Translations under genes and position numbers: made by a program
Assembly: GCA_016185015.1 (NCBI GenBank)
Contig: JACPOI010000051.1
Location: forward strand, 1 to 64,000
Direction of reading: 5' to 3'
Length of the DNA stretch: 64,000 bases
DNA from: Burkholderiales bacterium
Lineage (GTDB): Bacteria; Pseudomonadota; Gammaproteobacteria; Burkholderiales; Burkholderiaceae_C
The notes under the pieces: generated by a model
What the model was told of the DNA's origin: nothing
Seen by the model: the letters and a program-made list of their open reading frames with translations, nothing else
Databases searched by the model: none
Part shown: positions 8,482-17,438 of the stretch, piece after piece
Numbering within the stretch: position 1 is the stretch's first letter
How the letters are laid out: each line of letters starts with the position of its first letter

Positions 8482-9558
8482 CTATTGGGGCTGCAAGGCC
8501 CCGCGGCGGATCTGGTCGCGTTCCAGACTCTCGAACAGGGCCTTGAAGTTGCCCTCGCCAAAACCCTCATCGGCCTTGCGCTGGATGAACTCGAAGAACA
8601 CCGGCCCCAGCAGCGTCTCCGAGAAGATCTGCAGCAGCAGGCGCGGCCGGCCGTCCTTCGTGGAACCGTCGAGCAGGATGCCGCGCGCCTGCAGTTCGGG
8701 CACCGGCTCGCCATGGCCGGGCAGGCGCTCGGCCAGCATGTCGTAGTAGATGTCGTTGGGCGCGGTCATCAGGGGAATGCCGGCCAGCTGCAGTGCGTCC
8801 ACGCTCTCGATCAGGTTGTCGGTCAGCAGGGCGATGTGCTGGATGCCTTCGCCGCTGAACTTCATCAGGTACTCCTCGATCTGGCCCGTACCCCGGCCGG
8901 ACTCTTCGTTCAGCGGAATGCGGATCAGCCCGTCAGGCGCCGTCATGGCGCGGCTGGTCAGGCCCGTGTACTCGCCCTGGATGTCGAAGTAGCGGATCTC
9001 GCGGAAGTTGAAGATGCGCTCGTAGAAGGCGCCCCAGAAGGCCATGCGGCCGCGGTACACGTTGTGCGTCAAGTGATCGATCACCTTGAAACCATGGCCA
9101 CGCGGGTGGCGGTCCACGCCCTCGATGAATTCGAAGTCGATGTCGTAGATGCTCTTGCCGTCCTCGAAACGGTCGATCAGGTAGAGCGGCGCCCCGCCGA
9201 TGCCCTTGATGGCCGGCAGGCGCAACTCCATGGGGCCGGTGGGCACCTCCACCGGCTGCGCGCCCAGCTCCAGCGCGCGGGCATAGGCCTGGTGCGAATC
9301 GCGCACACGGAAGGCCATGGCGCAGGCGCTGGGGCCGTGTTCGGCGGCGAAGTAGCCGGCCAGGCTGCGCGGCTCGCGGTTGACGATGAAGTTGATGTGG
9401 CCCTGGCGGTAGAGCAGCACGTCCTTGCTGCGGTGGCGTGCCACCAGGGAAAAGCCCATTTTCTCGAACAGGGGCTCCAGGGTGTTGGGGGCGGGTGAGG
9501 CGAATTCCACGAACTCGAAGCCGCACAGGCCCATGGGATTGTCGAACAGATCAGCCAT
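8482..9558 (-). CDS. hppD: 4-hydroxyphenylpyruvate dioxygenase
   Basis: Converts 4-hydroxyphenylpyruvate to homogentisate in tyrosine catabolism; a cytoplasmic non-heme Fe(II) enzyme of the vicinal-oxygen-chelate fold. The 358-residue length is normal for the bacterial enzyme. The three iron ligands are visible: His162 in DHLTHNV, His241 in IQHIAL and Glu323 in FFEF. Start ATG 9558 has GGAGA upstream; the longer open frame to 9723 is not needed. The homogentisate dioxygenase gene is not in this window. A 335-bp divergent region separates it from ccoG. Confidence 0.96.
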   Translation of the reverse strand: MADLFDNPMGLCGFEFVEFASPAPNTLEPLFEKMGFSLVARHRSKDVLLYRQGHINFIVNREPRSLAGYFAAEHGPSACAMAFRVRDSHQAYARALELGAQPVEVPTGPMELRLPAIKGIGGAPLYLIDRFEDGKSIYDIDFEFIEGVDRHPRGHGFKVIDHLTHNVYRGRMAFWGAFYERIFNFREIRYFDIQGEYTGLTSRAMTAPDGLIRIPLNEESGRGTGQIEEYLMKFSGEGIQHIALLTDNLIESVDALQLAGIPLMTAPNDIYYDMLAERLPGHGEPVPELQARGILLDGSTKDGRPRLLLQIFSETLLGPVFFEFIQRKADEGFGEGNFKALFESLERDQIRRGALQPQ

Positions 9559-9798
9559 GAGAGGTCTCCAGAAAAAATGATCAGCAGGCGTGCCGGTGCA
9601 CGCCACGGCAGGGAGGCTCAGCTTCGTGCTGGCGGCGCGCAGGGCCGCCCGCGGGTGCTGCGTGCCAGGTGCTGGCCGATGATTAGGAACTGGATGGACA
9701 TGGCGGATCTTGGCTGGGCACAAGGTTAACGGATTCAGGGGGCCAGCGCCAGGGCCTGCCCGATGTGAACATCCCGGCCACGCCCCGGGTCTTTTAAA

Positions 9799-9815
9799 CC
9801 CTGCATGATGCAGGG
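9799..9815. promoter_or_regulatory. Perfect 17-bp palindrome, candidate operator
   Basis: CCCTGCAT and ATGCAGGG flank a single G at 9807. It lies about 240 bp upstream of hppD and 80 bp upstream of ccoG. No gene ends here, so a terminator role is unlikely; a repressor or activator site is more plausible. The cognate protein is unknown. Confidence 0.45.
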
Positions 9816-9842
9816 ATGTCTGCGCCCTGGGTGCGTCTTCAT

Positions 9843-9865
9843 AAGATTTAAAATTGATATATCTT
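9843..9865. promoter_or_regulatory. Candidate NsrR-type operator upstream of ccoG
   Basis: A 23-bp AT-rich imperfect palindrome with outer arms AAGAT and ATCTT (extended by T/A to 25 bp). It matches the published NsrR consensus in 15 of 22 fixed positions by my count. A weaker FNR-like reading (TTGAT-N4-CTTAA at 9854-9867) overlaps it. It lies about 28 bp before the ccoG start codon, and a similar 23-bp element precedes the RIC gene at 12170-12192. Confidence 0.4.
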
Positions 9866-9893
9866 AAAGAGGCGTGCCTGTCCTGCCCCCCCC

Positions 9894-11342
9894 ATGACCG
9901 ATCCCATTCCCCCCCGCATCATCCCCATCCAGCCCCAGGCTCCGGACCCGGAGCTTTTGGTCTCGCTCTACGAGAAGCAGAAGAAGATCTACCCCCGTGC
10001 CGTCAGCGGCTGGTTTGCCCGCTGGCGCTGGACCATGGTCTGGCTCACCCAGCTCGTGTTTTACGGTCTGCCCTGGTTGCAGTGGAACGAACGCCAGGCC
10101 GTGCTGTTCGACCTGACCGAACGGCGCTTCTATGTGCTGGGCCTGGTGCTGCATCCGCAGGACTTCATCTACCTCGCGGCGTTGCTGGTGATCTCGGCCA
10201 TGGCCCTGTTCTTCTTCACGGCGGTGGCCGGGCGCCTGTGGTGTGGCTACGCCTGCCCGCAGACGGTCTACACCGAGATGTTCCTCTGGGTGGAACGCCA
10301 CACCGAAGGCGACCGCAGCGCGCGCATGCGCCTGGACGCAGCCCCCTGGAGCGTGCAGAAGATCGCCCGCAAGGGCGGCAAGCAGGTCTTGTGGCTGCTC
10401 ATCGGTCTCTACACCGGCTTCACCTTCGTCGGTTACTTCACGCCCATCCACACCCTGGCGGCGGAGGCCGCCGCCTTGTCCTTCTCGCCCTGGGAATGGT
10501 TCTGGGTGCTGTTCTACGGTTTCGCCACCTACGGCAACGCCGGCTACCTGCGCGAGCAGGTCTGCAAGTACATGTGCCCCTACGCCCGCTTCCAGAGCGC
10601 GCTGATCGACATGGATTCGCTGGTCATTGCCTACGACAGCCAGCGTGGCGAGGCGCGCGGCTCGCGTTCGCGCCAGGCCGATCCCAAGGCCCTGGGCCTG
10701 GGCGACTGCATCGACTGCACCCTGTGCGTGCAGGTCTGCCCCACGGGCATCGACATCCGCCAGGGCCTGCAGAACGAATGCATCGCCTGCGCCGCTTGCA
10801 TCGATGTCTGTGATGACGTCATGGACAAGATGGGCTACCCCCAGGGCCTGATCCGCTATTCATCGGGCAACGCCATCATCAAGTCCTGGTCGCCCGCGCA
10901 GATGCTGCGCCGTGTCTGGCGCCCGCGGGTGCTGATCTATGGTGTCTTGCTGCTGGCCATGAGCCTGGCCTTTGTGGTCAGCCTCTCGCTGCGTCAGGGT
11001 TTTGTGGTCGACGTCATCAAGGACCGCGGCGCCATGGCGCGTGTGGTGGGGCAGGGCGTGGTGGAGAACGTCTACCGCATGCAGATCACCAATGGCAGCG
11101 AACACCCGCAGCACTACCGCATCGGCGTGGCCGGGCTGGAGGGGCTGGCCATCGTCACGCCCACCGAACTGGCGGTCGACGCGCTGGACATCGGCACCCT
11201 GCCGCTGCGCCTGACCTTGCCGCCCGAAACCGCCCAGGCCCACCCGGGCCAGGCCCAGCCCATCGTCTTCACCGTCACCACGGTGCAGGAAGGCGAGGAG
11301 AAGACCACGCGGGTGAAGTCCACTTTCCTGGTGCCGCGCTGA
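9894..11342 (+). CDS. ccoG: Cytochrome c oxidase accessory protein CcoG (FixG/RdxA)
   Basis: A 482-residue inner-membrane iron-sulfur protein needed for copper delivery and maturation of cbb3-type cytochrome oxidase. There are several membrane helices (about 38-60, 85-115, 160-185, 195-215 and 335-360), the conserved [14 protein letters not shown] motif after the second, two ferredoxin-type clusters ([14 protein letters not shown] and [12 protein letters not shown], about 275-310) and a periplasmic C-terminal domain. The ccoNOQP and ccoHIS genes are not nearby, so it is a stand-alone copy. The ribosome site before ATG 9894 is weak. An AT-rich palindrome just upstream suggests oxygen- or NO-responsive control. 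Confidence 0.94.
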   Translation: MTDPIPPRIIPIQPQAPDPELLVSLYEKQKKIYPRAVSGWFARWRWTMVWLTQLVFYGLPWLQWNERQAVLFDLTERRFYVLGLVLHPQDFIYLAALLVISAMALFFFTAVAGRLWCGYACPQTVYTEMFLWVERHTEGDRSARMRLDAAPWSVQKIARKGGKQVLWLLIGLYTGFTFVGYFTPIHTLAAEAAALSFSPWEWFWVLFYGFATYGNAGYLREQVCKYMCPYARFQSALIDMDSLVIAYDSQRGEARGSRSRQADPKALGLGDCIDCTLCVQVCPTGIDIRQGLQNECIACAACIDVCDDVMDKMGYPQGLIRYSSGNAIIKSWSPAQMLRRVWRPRVLIYGVLLLAMSLAFVVSLSLRQGFVVDVIKDRGAMARVVGQGVVENVYRMQITNGSEHPQHYRIGVAGLEGLAIVTPTELAVDALDIGTLPLRLTLPPETAQAHPGQAQPIVFTVTTVQEGEEKTTRVKSTFLVPR

Positions 11343-11353
11343 GCCCAAAAGAA

Positions 11354-11381
11354 GCCCGGCCGACCCGCAGGCCGGCCGGGC
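11354..11381. terminator. GC-rich hairpin between convergent ccoG and RIC genes
   Basis: GCCCGGCC (11354-11361) can pair with GGCCGGGC (11374-11381). Read on the minus strand the stem is followed by TTCTTTTGG, so it best serves the RIC gene and may be bidirectional. Confidence 0.6.
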
Positions 11382-11393
11382 GCTCGTCCGGCT

Positions 11394-12125
11394 TCAGCTG
11401 CAGCCGCAAGCCGATCCCGAGCCGCAGCCCTGTGCCGGCTGGGGCGTCTCGAACTGCGGAAACAACACGTTGTTCTCCAGGTGGATGTGGTTGATCAGGT
11501 CTTCGTTGAGCTGGGCGATGCCGGCGTAGAGCGCGCGCCAGGTGTTGCAGGCGCCCTGGGGCGGGGTGGCGTCGTTGGTCAGGGTGGCCAGGCGTTCCAG
11601 CGCCTCGCCGTGGTCCACGTGCTCGTGCCGCATCATGCCGATGGGCTGCACCACGAAGGCGTTGCCGCCGGCCTTGAGGATCGGGAAGAGGATCTGCTCC
11701 TCCTTCATCATGTGCGAGAGCAGCTCCTGCTCCATGTCCTCCAGGAAATCGGCCAGCCCGGCGGGCACGTCCGGGTTCTCGCGGTGCACGGCCTCTACCC
11801 GGCGCGCCATGCGGATCAGCTCGGGCAGCTGGGCGCGGTGCACCTCGTGGTAGCGGGACAGGATGTGGTCGATCAGTGCGCCCGGCTCGCTGGCGGCCGG
11901 CATCGTGCTGGGGCGTTGCAGGGCGCCCAGTTCTTCCATCAGGGCGGGCAGGTTCAGGCCCTTGTCGGCCGCGGCATCGCGCAGGCTGATCTGGCCGCCG
12001 CAGCAGAAGTCCAGCTTCAGGCGGCGGAACACGGCGGTGGCACCGGGCAGCTGCACGGCGATCTGGCCTATGGCCTGGTCGGCGCTCAGGGTGTCGGGGG
12101 CGGTGGTTTCCAGTCGGGCGTTCAT
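11394..12125 (-). CDS. ytfE: RIC-family iron-sulfur cluster repair di-iron protein
   Basis: Cytoplasmic protein of the YtfE/ScdA/DnrN family, which repairs Fe-S clusters damaged by nitric oxide or peroxide. The 243-residue product has the N-terminal ScdA-type domain with the CC pair in FCCGG (about residues 45-49) and a C-terminal hemerythrin-like four-helix region with di-iron ligands in HEVHR, HMMKEEQ, HEHVDH and HIHLEN. Its C-terminal tail GCGSGSACGCS is Cys-rich, which is unusual. ATG 12125 is preferred over GTG 12128 because a GGAG lies 7 bases before it. An extended AT-rich palindrome (12161-12201) precedes it; this family is a classic NsrR target. Confidence 0.92.
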   Translation of the reverse strand: MNARLETTAPDTLSADQAIGQIAVQLPGATAVFRRLKLDFCCGGQISLRDAAADKGLNLPALMEELGALQRPSTMPAASEPGALIDHILSRYHEVHRAQLPELIRMARRVEAVHRENPDVPAGLADFLEDMEQELLSHMMKEEQILFPILKAGGNAFVVQPIGMMRHEHVDHGEALERLATLTNDATPPQGACNTWRALYAGIAQLNEDLINHIHLENNVLFPQFETPQPAQGCGSGSACGCS

Positions 12126-12160
12126 CACATTACTCCATGTCTGTATGAGGTGCAGCCATT

Positions 12161-12201
12161 ATCAATTTAAAGAAATACTTTGTATATATCTTCAAATTGA
12201 T
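12161..12201. promoter_or_regulatory. 41-bp imperfect palindrome, candidate NsrR operator of ytfE
   Basis: Outer arms ATCAATTT (12161-12168) and AAATTGAT (12194-12201) are perfect complements. An inner element (12170-12192) with AAGA and TCTT arms shares the same centre, 12181. I count 15 of 20 paired positions overall. The inner 23 bp matches the NsrR consensus at 16 of 22 positions on the minus strand. It lies about 36 bp upstream of the ytfE start. Confidence 0.5.
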
Positions 12202-12264
12202 CTGACGCAAATTTCAGCCATTTGGGGCGGATGCCCCTGGAGCGCGCAGGGAAATCGTGGGACT

Positions 12265-13692
12265 TCAGGCCGACCCGGGCGCGGGCCGCACCATCAGGGC
12301 CGGGTTCACCCAGCGGTCGAAGTCCGCTGCGCTCACATGGCCCAGCGCCAGCGCCGCCTCGCGCAGGGTGCAACCGTCCTGATGGGCGCGTTTGGCGATG
12401 GCCGCAGCGCGGTCATAGCCGATGTGTGGGGTCAGGGCCGTCACCAGCATCAGCGAGCGGTCCAGCAGGGCCTGGATGCGCTCGCGGTTGGCCGTGATGC
12501 CGCGCACACAATGTTCTTCGAAGCTGCTCATGCCGTCGGCCAGCAGACGGATGCTCTGCAGCAGGTTGTGGGCGATCAGTGGCTTGTAGACATTGAGTTC
12601 GAAGTTGCCCGAAGCGCCGCCCAGGGTGATGGCCACGTCGTTGCCCATGACCTGGCAGCAGAGCATGGTGAGCGCTTCGCACTGCGTGGGGTTCACCTTG
12701 CCCGGCATGATGGAACTGCCCGGCTCGTTCTCGGGGATCCCGATCTCGCCCAAGCCCGAGCGCGGGCCCGAGGCCAGCCAGCGCACGTCGTTGGCGATCT
12801 TCATCAGCGCCACGGCCAGCGTCTTGAGCGCGCCATGCACAGCCACCGCGCCATCGTGCGCCGCCAGCGCGGCAAACTTGTTGAGGGCACTGGTGAAGGG
12901 CAGCTGCGCGCCGCGCGCCAGCTCGGCCGCCACGCGCTGCCCGAACTCGGGGTGGGTGTTCAGGCCCGTGCCCACCGCCGTGCCGCCAATGGCCAGCGGG
13001 TAGATCGAGGCCAACGTCGCGGTGATCAGCGCTTGGGCATGCACCAGCTGCGCCGCATAGCCCGAGAACTCGTCGCCCAGCGTCAGCGGCGTGGCGTCCT
13101 GCAGGTGGGTGCGGCCGATCTTCACGATGCCGCCGAAGGCCTCGGCCTTGACCGCCAGCGTCTTGCGCAGCCGGGCCAGCGCCGGCAGCAGCGACACGGA
13201 GATGCTGTGCGCTGCCGCCAGGTGCATGGCCGTGGGGAACACGTCGTTGGACGACTGGCCCAGGTTCACGTCGTCGTTCGGGTGCACCAGGCGGGCGGCG
13301 CCGCGCGGGCCGCCCAGCAGCTCGGAAGCCCGGTTGGCCAGCACCTCGTTCATGTTCATATGGCTTTGCGTGCCCGAACCGGTCTGCCAGAGCGAGAGCG
13401 GGAACTCGGCGTAGTGCTCGCCGTCCAGCACCTCTTCGGCCGCACTGGCGATGGCCATGGCCTTGTCGGGCGCGAGCAGGCCCAGCTCCAGGTTCACGCG
13501 GGCGCTCGCCAGCTTGACCATGGCCAGCGCCTGCACCATCTCCACCGGCATGCGCTCGGTGGAGATCTCGAAGTAGGCCAGCGAGCGCTGCGTCTGCGCC
13601 CCCCAGAGCCGCCCGCTAGGCACCTCGATGGGGCCGAAGCTGTCGTGCTCGGTGCGTGTGGGCGCGGGGGGAGGAAATATGCCGAGGGACAT
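12265..13692 (-). CDS. fumC: Fumarate hydratase class II
   Basis: Reversibly hydrates fumarate to L-malate in the TCA cycle; a cytoplasmic homotetramer without an iron-sulfur cluster. The 475-residue product carries the superfamily signature [16 protein letters not shown], the [13 protein letters not shown] motif and [14 protein letters not shown], all typical of class II fumarases rather than aspartase (the length and the NEPGSS context fit fumarase). It is divergent from the small DUF2789 gene and lies upstream of ytfE on the same strand with a 139-bp gap that contains the ytfE palindrome. Confidence 0.95.
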   Translation of the reverse strand: MSLGIFPPPAPTRTEHDSFGPIEVPSGRLWGAQTQRSLAYFEISTERMPVEMVQALAMVKLASARVNLELGLLAPDKAMAIASAAEEVLDGEHYAEFPLSLWQTGSGTQSHMNMNEVLANRASELLGGPRGAARLVHPNDDVNLGQSSNDVFPTAMHLAAAHSISVSLLPALARLRKTLAVKAEAFGGIVKIGRTHLQDATPLTLGDEFSGYAAQLVHAQALITATLASIYPLAIGGTAVGTGLNTHPEFGQRVAAELARGAQLPFTSALNKFAALAAHDGAVAVHGALKTLAVALMKIANDVRWLASGPRSGLGEIGIPENEPGSSIMPGKVNPTQCEALTMLCCQVMGNDVAITLGGASGNFELNVYKPLIAHNLLQSIRLLADGMSSFEEHCVRGITANRERIQALLDRSLMLVTALTPHIGYDRAAAIAKRAHQDGCTLREAALALGHVSAADFDRWVNPALMVRPAPGSA

Positions 13693-13812
13693 GGTGATGC
13701 TCCCGTGCTGCGGTGGGTCATTCCACCGTCACCATTGTGCGCCGCGCCAGATGCGGGTTCAATACAGCCTGTGCCCCCGCTACTGCCGGGTACGGCCGGA
13801 AAGGAAACTGTC

Positions 13813-14055
13813 ATGTCGCCCCATTACCACCAGTTCTGTGAACTGTTCGCCCAGCTGGGCCTGCCCGCCGATGTGCCCAGCATCGCTGCCTTCATCCAGA
13901 GCCATTCACCGCTGCCCCCCGCCATCCGGCTGGAAGACGCACCCTTCTGGACACCGGCCCAGGCCGCGCTGCTGCGCGAGCAGCTGGTGGACGATGCCGA
14001 CTGGGCAGAAGTCACCGATCAGCTCAACCTGGCCCTGCGCGCCGCCCGGCCCTGA
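13813..14055 (+). CDS. DUF2789 family protein
   Basis: An 80-residue protein starting MSPHYHQFCELFAQLGLPAD and ending with a helix rich in Leu/Ala. The pattern of a short helix, the central LPPAIRLEDAPFWTPAQAALL segment and DDADWAEVTDQL matches the uncharacterised DUF2789 family of proteobacteria. AAGGA precedes the ATG by about 7 bases. It is divergent from fumC and 91 bp upstream of the DUF1993 gene. No biochemical role is known to me. Confidence 0.8.
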   Translation: MSPHYHQFCELFAQLGLPADVPSIAAFIQSHSPLPPAIRLEDAPFWTPAQAALLREQLVDDADWAEVTDQLNLALRAARP

Positions 14056-14146
14056 CACCTCCCGCGGCAAAGCCCTTGCGCCAGCAGGTGCTGGCCAGCG
14101 GCACCACAATGCGCGCTGTTTCATCGCCATCACCCCGGAGACTTCC

Positions 14147-14653
14147 ATGAGCATTTCCATGTACCAGGCCAGCTTGCCGCGTTTCATCAACATCCTTGGC
14201 AACCTCAGCGCCATCCTGGACAAGACCCAGGCCCATGTGGAAGCCAAAAAACTGGACGAGACCTCGCTGACGGGTTTCCGCCTCTACCCCGACATGCTGC
14301 CCATGGCCCGCCAGATCATGATCGCCACCGACACCGCCAAGGGCCTGGTCGCTCGCCTGGCTGGTGTGGAGATCCCGGTCTACGAAGACACGGAGAAGAC
14401 GATTCCCGAGCTCAAGGCCCGCATCGCCAAGACCATCGCCTACCTGCAGAGCTTCAAGCCCGCGCAGATCGATGGCACTGAAGACAAGGAGATCGTCATC
14501 AAGCGCGGCGACAAGGAAACCCGTTACACCGGCATGCAGTTCATGCTGGGCCACGCCGTGCCCAACTTCTACTTCCACGTCACCACCACCTACGCCATCC
14601 TGCGCCACAACGGCGTGGAGATCGGCAAGCGCGACTACCTCGGCAACCCCTGA
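14147..14653 (+). CDS. DUF1993 family protein
   Basis: A 168-residue cytoplasmic protein beginning MSISMYQASLPRFINILGNL. The N-terminal helix, the GFRLYPDMLPMARQI segment and the C-terminal LGHAVPNFYFHVTTTYAILRHNG with conserved His residues fit DUF1993, a helical-bundle family related to the DinB/YfiT fold. It could bind metal through these His residues, but no activity is assigned. A GGAG ribosome site lies 7 bases before ATG 14147. It is followed by a perfect terminator hairpin. Confidence 0.82.
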   Translation: MSISMYQASLPRFINILGNLSAILDKTQAHVEAKKLDETSLTGFRLYPDMLPMARQIMIATDTAKGLVARLAGVEIPVYEDTEKTIPELKARIAKTIAYLQSFKPAQIDGTEDKEIVIKRGDKETRYTGMQFMLGHAVPNFYFHVTTTYAILRHNGVEIGKRDYLGNP

Positions 14654-14670
14654 GGCGTCCGCGTGATCCC

Positions 14671-14704
14671 AAACAGAACGGGGCCATCAGGCCCCGTTCT
14701 GTTT
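14671..14704. terminator. Strong bidirectional terminator hairpin
   Basis: AAACAGAACGGGGCC (14671-14685) and GGCCCCGTTCTGTTT (14690-14704) form a perfect 15-bp stem with loop ATCA. It ends the DUF1993 gene and, read on the other strand, the ModA-like gene. Confidence 0.9.
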
Positions 14705-14722
14705 GATGTCTGGTATGGTTTT

Positions 14723-15481
14723 TCACTGCACCGGTTGCATGCCCTTGGCGCGGATGGTCTGTGCCGCCTCCGTGCCGGTGAGGTTGGCCAGGAAGGCCAA
14801 CGCGGCCTGAGGGTGGCTGCTGCGCGCGCTCACGGCGCCGGCATAGGTGGTGTAGTTCTGGATGGCCTCGGGCAGAGGCGCCACCAGCTGGGCGCCCTGC
14901 ACGGGCAGGATCTCGCTGATCTGGTGGATGGCCAGGTCGGCCTCGCCGCTCACCAGCTTGTCGGCCACCAGGCCGCCGGGCACCAGCACGGCCTTGGCAC
15001 GCACGGCCTCGGCAATCCCCATGCGCTGAAAGAGACCGTCCAGGTAGATGCCGCTGGAGCCGCCGGCGGCCGGGTCGATATAGGCGACCTTGCGCGCGGC
15101 CAGCACGGCCTGCTTGAAGTCTTCCACGCTGGCCATGGGCGGTTGTGGGGCGCCGGCCTTCACGGCCACACCGATGGCTACTTTGGCCAGGGGGGCTACG
15201 CTGCTGGCCGTTACCTTGCCCTCGGCGGCCAGGGTCTTGAGGCCGGCCGGGGTGAGTACCAGCACGTCAAAGCTTTCACCGGCGCCGATGCGCTTGGCCA
15301 GCGCACCCGCGGTGTCGTTCTGCACCTCCACCTTGTGGCCGGTGCGCGCCTCGAAGGCCGGCACCAGGGCCACCACCACCTGCTTGAAGGCGCCCGTGGT
15401 CAGCACCCTGATCGTGTCGGCCTGGGCCAGGGTGGCCGTGAGGGCCAGGGTGGGCAGCAGCAGAGCAGAGAGCAGTCGCAT
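14723..15481 (-). CDS. ModA-like periplasmic substrate-binding protein
   Basis: A 252-residue exported binding protein with a signal peptide (about 1-21, cleavage near LAQA-D). The fold pattern IRVLTTGAFKQVVVALVPAF and FDVLVLTPAGLKTL resembles the molybdate-binding ModA/AcfC branch of type II periplasmic proteins. No permease or ATPase gene is adjacent, so it is an orphan: the ligand could be molybdate or another oxyanion, or it may have a sensing role. A 21-bp palindrome lies 60 bp upstream of its start. Confidence 0.8.
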   Translation of the reverse strand: MRLLSALLLPTLALTATLAQADTIRVLTTGAFKQVVVALVPAFEARTGHKVEVQNDTAGALAKRIGAGESFDVLVLTPAGLKTLAAEGKVTASSVAPLAKVAIGVAVKAGAPQPPMASVEDFKQAVLAARKVAYIDPAAGGSSGIYLDGLFQRMGIAEAVRAKAVLVPGGLVADKLVSGEADLAIHQISEILPVQGAQLVAPLPEAIQNYTTYAGAVSARSSHPQAALAFLANLTGTEAAQTIRAKGMQPVQ

Positions 15482-15540
15482 GTTGAATCCCTTGTGCAGG
15501 AGGTGGTGGAGGCATTCTAGGGAGCCAGCGCCTTGCGGTC

Positions 15541-15561
15541 TATCCGGTTCACTACCGGATA
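15541..15561. promoter_or_regulatory. 21-bp palindrome upstream of the ModA-like gene
   Basis: TATCCGGT (15541-15548) and ACCGGATA (15554-15561) are perfect 8-bp arms around TCACT. It does not resemble the ModE box. It is placed like an operator for the minus-strand ModA-like gene, but could also be a hairpin downstream of etfD. Confidence 0.4.
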
Positions 15562-15583
15562 CGCCCTCGTCTGGCCCAACGCA

Positions 15584-15615
15584 AACGGGGCCGGACTTTG
15601 CCGTCCGGCCCCGTT
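15584..15615. terminator. Terminator hairpin of etfD
   Basis: AACGGGGCCGGAC (15584-15596) pairs perfectly with GTCCGGCCCCGTT (15603-15615) across loop TTTGCC, 20 bp beyond the etfD stop codon. Confidence 0.8.
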
Positions 15616-15635
15616 CTTGTTGACGCTTCAGCGCA

Positions 15636-17321
15636 TCACATGCCGCTGTAATTCGGTCCGCCGCCGCCTTCAGGCGTGACCCAGACGATGTTCTGCGTGG
15701 GGTCCTTGATGTCGCAGGTCTTGCAGTGCACGCAGTTCTGCGCGTTGATCTGCAGGTGGTCGCTGTCGTCGGCGTTCTTGACGAACTCGTAGACGCCGGC
15801 CGGGCAGTAGCGGCTTTCGGGGCCGGCGTACCTAGCCAGGTTGATGCTCACGGGCACGCTGGCGTCCTTGAGCGTCAGGTGGGCCGGCTGGTCTTCGGCG
15901 TGGTTGGTGTTGCTGATGAACACGCTGCTCAGGCGGTCGAAGGTGAGTTTGCCGTCCGGCTTGGGGTAGGCGATGGGCGCGCACTCGGCCGCGGGTTTGA
16001 GGCGGGTGTGGTCGGCTTCCTTGCGGTGGATGGTCCACGGCGGGGTCTTGATGCCGATCTTGGGCAGGAACCAGTTCTCGATGCCGGTCATGATGGCGCC
16101 GATGAGGTTGCCCTTCTTGAACCACTGCTTGAAATTGCGGGATTTGTGCAGTTCGTCGTAGAGCCAGCTCTGCGCGAAGTTGACCGGGTAGGCGTTCACC
16201 TCGTCATGGGCGCGGCCGCCGGTCACGGCGTCGTAGATGGCCTCGGCGGCCAGCATGCCGCTCTTGATGGCGGCGTGGCTGCCCTTGATGCGGCTGGCGT
16301 TGAGGTAACCCGCGTCGCAGCCCACCAGGGCACCGCCGGGGAAGACCACCTTGGGCAGGCTCAGCAGGCCGCCGGCGGTGATGGCACGCGCGCCGTAGCC
16401 GATGCGCTTGCCGCCTTCGATGTGCTTGCGGATGGCGGGATGGGTCTTCCAGCGCTGCATTTCCTCGAAGGGGCTGAGCCAGGGGTTCTGGTAGTCCAGG
16501 CCGGTGACAAAACCCAGGGTGACCTTGTTGCCTTCCAGGTGGTAGAGGAAACCACCGCCATAGGTGCTGTTGTCCATGGGCCAGCCGGCGGTGTGCACCA
16601 CGCGGCCGGGCTGGGCTTTTTCTGCGGGCACTTCCCACAGTTCCTTGACGCCCAGGGCGTAGCTCTGCGGGTCCTTGCCCTCGTCGAGCTTGTACTTCGC
16701 GATGATCTGCTTGCCCAGGTGGCCGCGCGCGCCCTCGGCGAACACGGTGTACTTGGCGTGCAGTTCCATGCCGAGCTGGAAGCCGTCATGCGGCTGGCCG
16801 TCCTTGCCGATGCCCAGGTTGCCGGTGGCCACGCCCTTGACGGAACCATCGTCGTTGTAGAGCACCTCGGCGGCGGTGAAGCCAGGGAAGATCTCCACGC
16901 CCAGGGCCTCAGCCTGCTCGCCCAGCCATTTGGTGAGCACACCCAGGCTGATGACGTAGTTACCGTCGTTGTGGAAGCAGTCGGGTACCAGGAAGTTGGG
17001 GGTGCGCTTGGCCCCGGTCTCGCTCAGGAACAGCACGTCGTCGCCGGTCACGGGCTGGTGCAGGGGGGCGCCCATCTCTTTCCAGTTGGGGAAGAGTTCG
17101 CCCAGGGCGATCGGGTCCATCACCGCGCCGGAGAGGATGTGGGCGCCGGGTTCGCCGCCTTTTTCCAGCACGACGACCGAGACGTCCTGGCCTTTTTCAG
17201 CGGCCAGCTGCTTGAGGCGGATGGCCGTGGACAGGCCGCCGGGGCCGCCGCCGACGACGACCACGTCGTATTCCATGGCCTCGCGGGGGCCGAACTGGGC
17301 AAGGATCTCTTCGTTCGTCAT
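15636..17321 (-). CDS. etfD: Electron transfer flavoprotein-ubiquinone oxidoreductase
   Basis: Membrane-associated FAD and 4Fe-4S enzyme that passes electrons from ETF to ubiquinone, linking acyl-CoA dehydrogenases to respiration. The 561-residue product has an N-terminal FAD-binding GGGPGGLSTA motif (about 24-33), the ETF-QO middle region with quinone-binding segments, and a C-terminal cluster domain with NCVHCKTCDI (about residues 532-541). The length is typical. The partner genes etfAB are not in the window. It is divergent from an SDR gene with a strong palindrome between them, which suggests shared control by fatty-acid availability (inference). Confidence 0.95.
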   Translation of the reverse strand: MTNEEILAQFGPREAMEYDVVVVGGGPGGLSTAIRLKQLAAEKGQDVSVVVLEKGGEPGAHILSGAVMDPIALGELFPNWKEMGAPLHQPVTGDDVLFLSETGAKRTPNFLVPDCFHNDGNYVISLGVLTKWLGEQAEALGVEIFPGFTAAEVLYNDDGSVKGVATGNLGIGKDGQPHDGFQLGMELHAKYTVFAEGARGHLGKQIIAKYKLDEGKDPQSYALGVKELWEVPAEKAQPGRVVHTAGWPMDNSTYGGGFLYHLEGNKVTLGFVTGLDYQNPWLSPFEEMQRWKTHPAIRKHIEGGKRIGYGARAITAGGLLSLPKVVFPGGALVGCDAGYLNASRIKGSHAAIKSGMLAAEAIYDAVTGGRAHDEVNAYPVNFAQSWLYDELHKSRNFKQWFKKGNLIGAIMTGIENWFLPKIGIKTPPWTIHRKEADHTRLKPAAECAPIAYPKPDGKLTFDRLSSVFISNTNHAEDQPAHLTLKDASVPVSINLARYAGPESRYCPAGVYEFVKNADDSDHLQINAQNCVHCKTCDIKDPTQNIVWVTPEGGGGPNYSGM

Positions 17322-17438
17322 GGCGGCTGCTTTCGTATGAAGTCGCTTGATAATGGGGCTGTCCCGGGGCCGGATGTTAGGGGTAAACGCTCATCCGGCC
17401 TGTCGGATTTGCGACTGATTTTATTCCGGTTTGAGATG

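Larger units (their letters stand above)
9559..9893. other. Divergent intergenic region hppD / ccoG
   Basis: This 335-bp gap holds a perfect 17-bp palindrome (9799-9815) and an AT-rich palindrome (9843-9865), both annotated separately. On the minus strand a 27-codon ORF (9618-9701, beginning [10 protein letters not shown]) lies upstream of hppD, but it has no clear ribosome site. The left part is ordinary high-GC sequence with nothing else I can support. Confidence 0.6.

Noticed and set aside
8376-8714. Longer reading frame upstream of the lipoprotein
   Set aside because: It overlaps the 3' end of hppD on the same strand and encodes an Arg/Ser-rich non-conserved stretch; the AGGAGG site and lipoprotein signal fix the start at 8375.
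9618-9701. 27-codon minus-strand ORF upstream of hppD as a leader peptide
   Set aside because: No ribosome site, no regulatory codon run and no attenuator hairpin is evident; kept only as a note.
11863-13812. Plus-strand open frame extending far upstream of the DUF2789 gene
   Set aside because: It is antisense to fumC and part of ytfE; only the last 80 codons, after ATG 13813 with a ribosome site, are gene-like.
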